Assembly (NCBI GenBank): GCA_011525065.1
Contig: WTIY01000236.1
Coordinates: 1-6,866, forward strand
Direction of reading: 5' to 3'
DNA from: Flavobacteriales bacterium
GTDB taxonomy: Bacteria; Bacteroidota; Bacteroidia; Flavobacteriales; Flavobacteriaceae
Length of the DNA stretch: 6,866 nucleotides
Shown in pieces: positions 6,788 through 6,866 of the stretch. Under the pieces are notes generated by a model. The model did not search any database. It was not told the origin of the DNA and saw nothing but the letters and a program-made list of their open reading frames with translations. The position numbers were made by a program, and so were the translations under genes. Position 1 is the stretch's first letter; each line of letters starts with the position of its first letter.

Positions 6788-6866
6788 TTAAACTGAATAA
6801 TGATTAGGATTGGTCTCGAAGGCGGCTATGGCTTCGCGTTTACTCACTAGATAATCGATATCGTCA
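6788..6866 (-). CDS. leuD: 3-Isopropylmalate dehydratase small subunit (LeuD), C-terminal end only
   Basis: Only the last 25 complete codons and the stop (TAA, complement of 6788-6790) are in the window; the gene continues past the right edge. The readable end begins DDIDYLVSKREAIAAFE and finishes NHYSV. This resembles the LeuD C-terminus, where a GLDDI-like segment is followed about ten residues later by an AIAAYE/AIAAFE helix. LeuD pairs with the Fe-S subunit LeuC to isomerise 2-isopropylmalate to 3-isopropylmalate, supplying the substrate of LeuB. Position immediately upstream of leuB supports the call. The fragment is short, so the identification rests on this tail and context. Confidence 0.75.
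   Translation of the reverse strand, partial: DDIDYLVSKREAIAAFETNPNHYSV

Noticed and set aside
1..6866. Novel system, mobile element, CRISPR array or RNA gene
   Set aside because: Nearly the whole window is covered by recognisable, intact BCAA genes; the remaining bases are few and hold only the promoter-like element, the terminator and one inverted repeat.

Overview
The window is a compact branched-chain amino acid (BCAA) biosynthesis locus, most likely from a member of the Bacteroidota, probably Flavobacteriia-like. Three things point there: the ilvD-ilvB-ilvN-ilvC gene order, the weak or absent Shine-Dalgarno sequences with A-rich leaders before several starts, and a good match to the Bacteroidota-type promoter (TAnnTTTG) just before ilvD. 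Protein features agree, for example the HGSYPQ motif in LeuB. Genus-level assignment is not possible from this sequence alone.

Layout: on the + strand, ilvD (58-1740), ilvB (1741-3483), ilvN (3532-4065) and ilvC (4075-5550) lie head to tail with gaps of 0, 48 and 9 bases and look like one operon. A 107-base intergenic stretch follows, carrying a strong 12-bp GC-rich hairpin (5601-5628) that can act as a terminator in both directions. Converging from the other side on the - strand are leuB (5658-6776) and the 3' end of leuD (6788 to the window edge), separated by 11 bases. An imperfect inverted repeat covers the leuB stop codon.

Function: IlvB and IlvN form acetohydroxyacid synthase, the committed and valine-sensitive step. 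IlvC (ketol-acid reductoisomerase) and IlvD (dihydroxyacid dehydratase) then give 2-ketoisovalerate (valine and leucine branch) and 2-keto-3-methylvalerate (isoleucine branch). The leucine branch continues with LeuC/LeuD (isopropylmalate isomerase) and LeuB (isopropylmalate dehydrogenase). The aminotransferase, leuA, leuC and ilvA are not in the window.

All five complete genes look intact, with their catalytic residues present. I see no mobile element, tRNA, rRNA, CRISPR array or unfamiliar gene. This is an ordinary housekeeping region and I found no evidence of an undescribed system. The points worth a second look are small: the promoter and true start of ilvD, the cofactor-site residue of LeuB, the C-terminal tail and inverted repeat at the end of leuB, and the contrast between a three-cysteine IlvD and an Escherichia coli-like class II IlvC.
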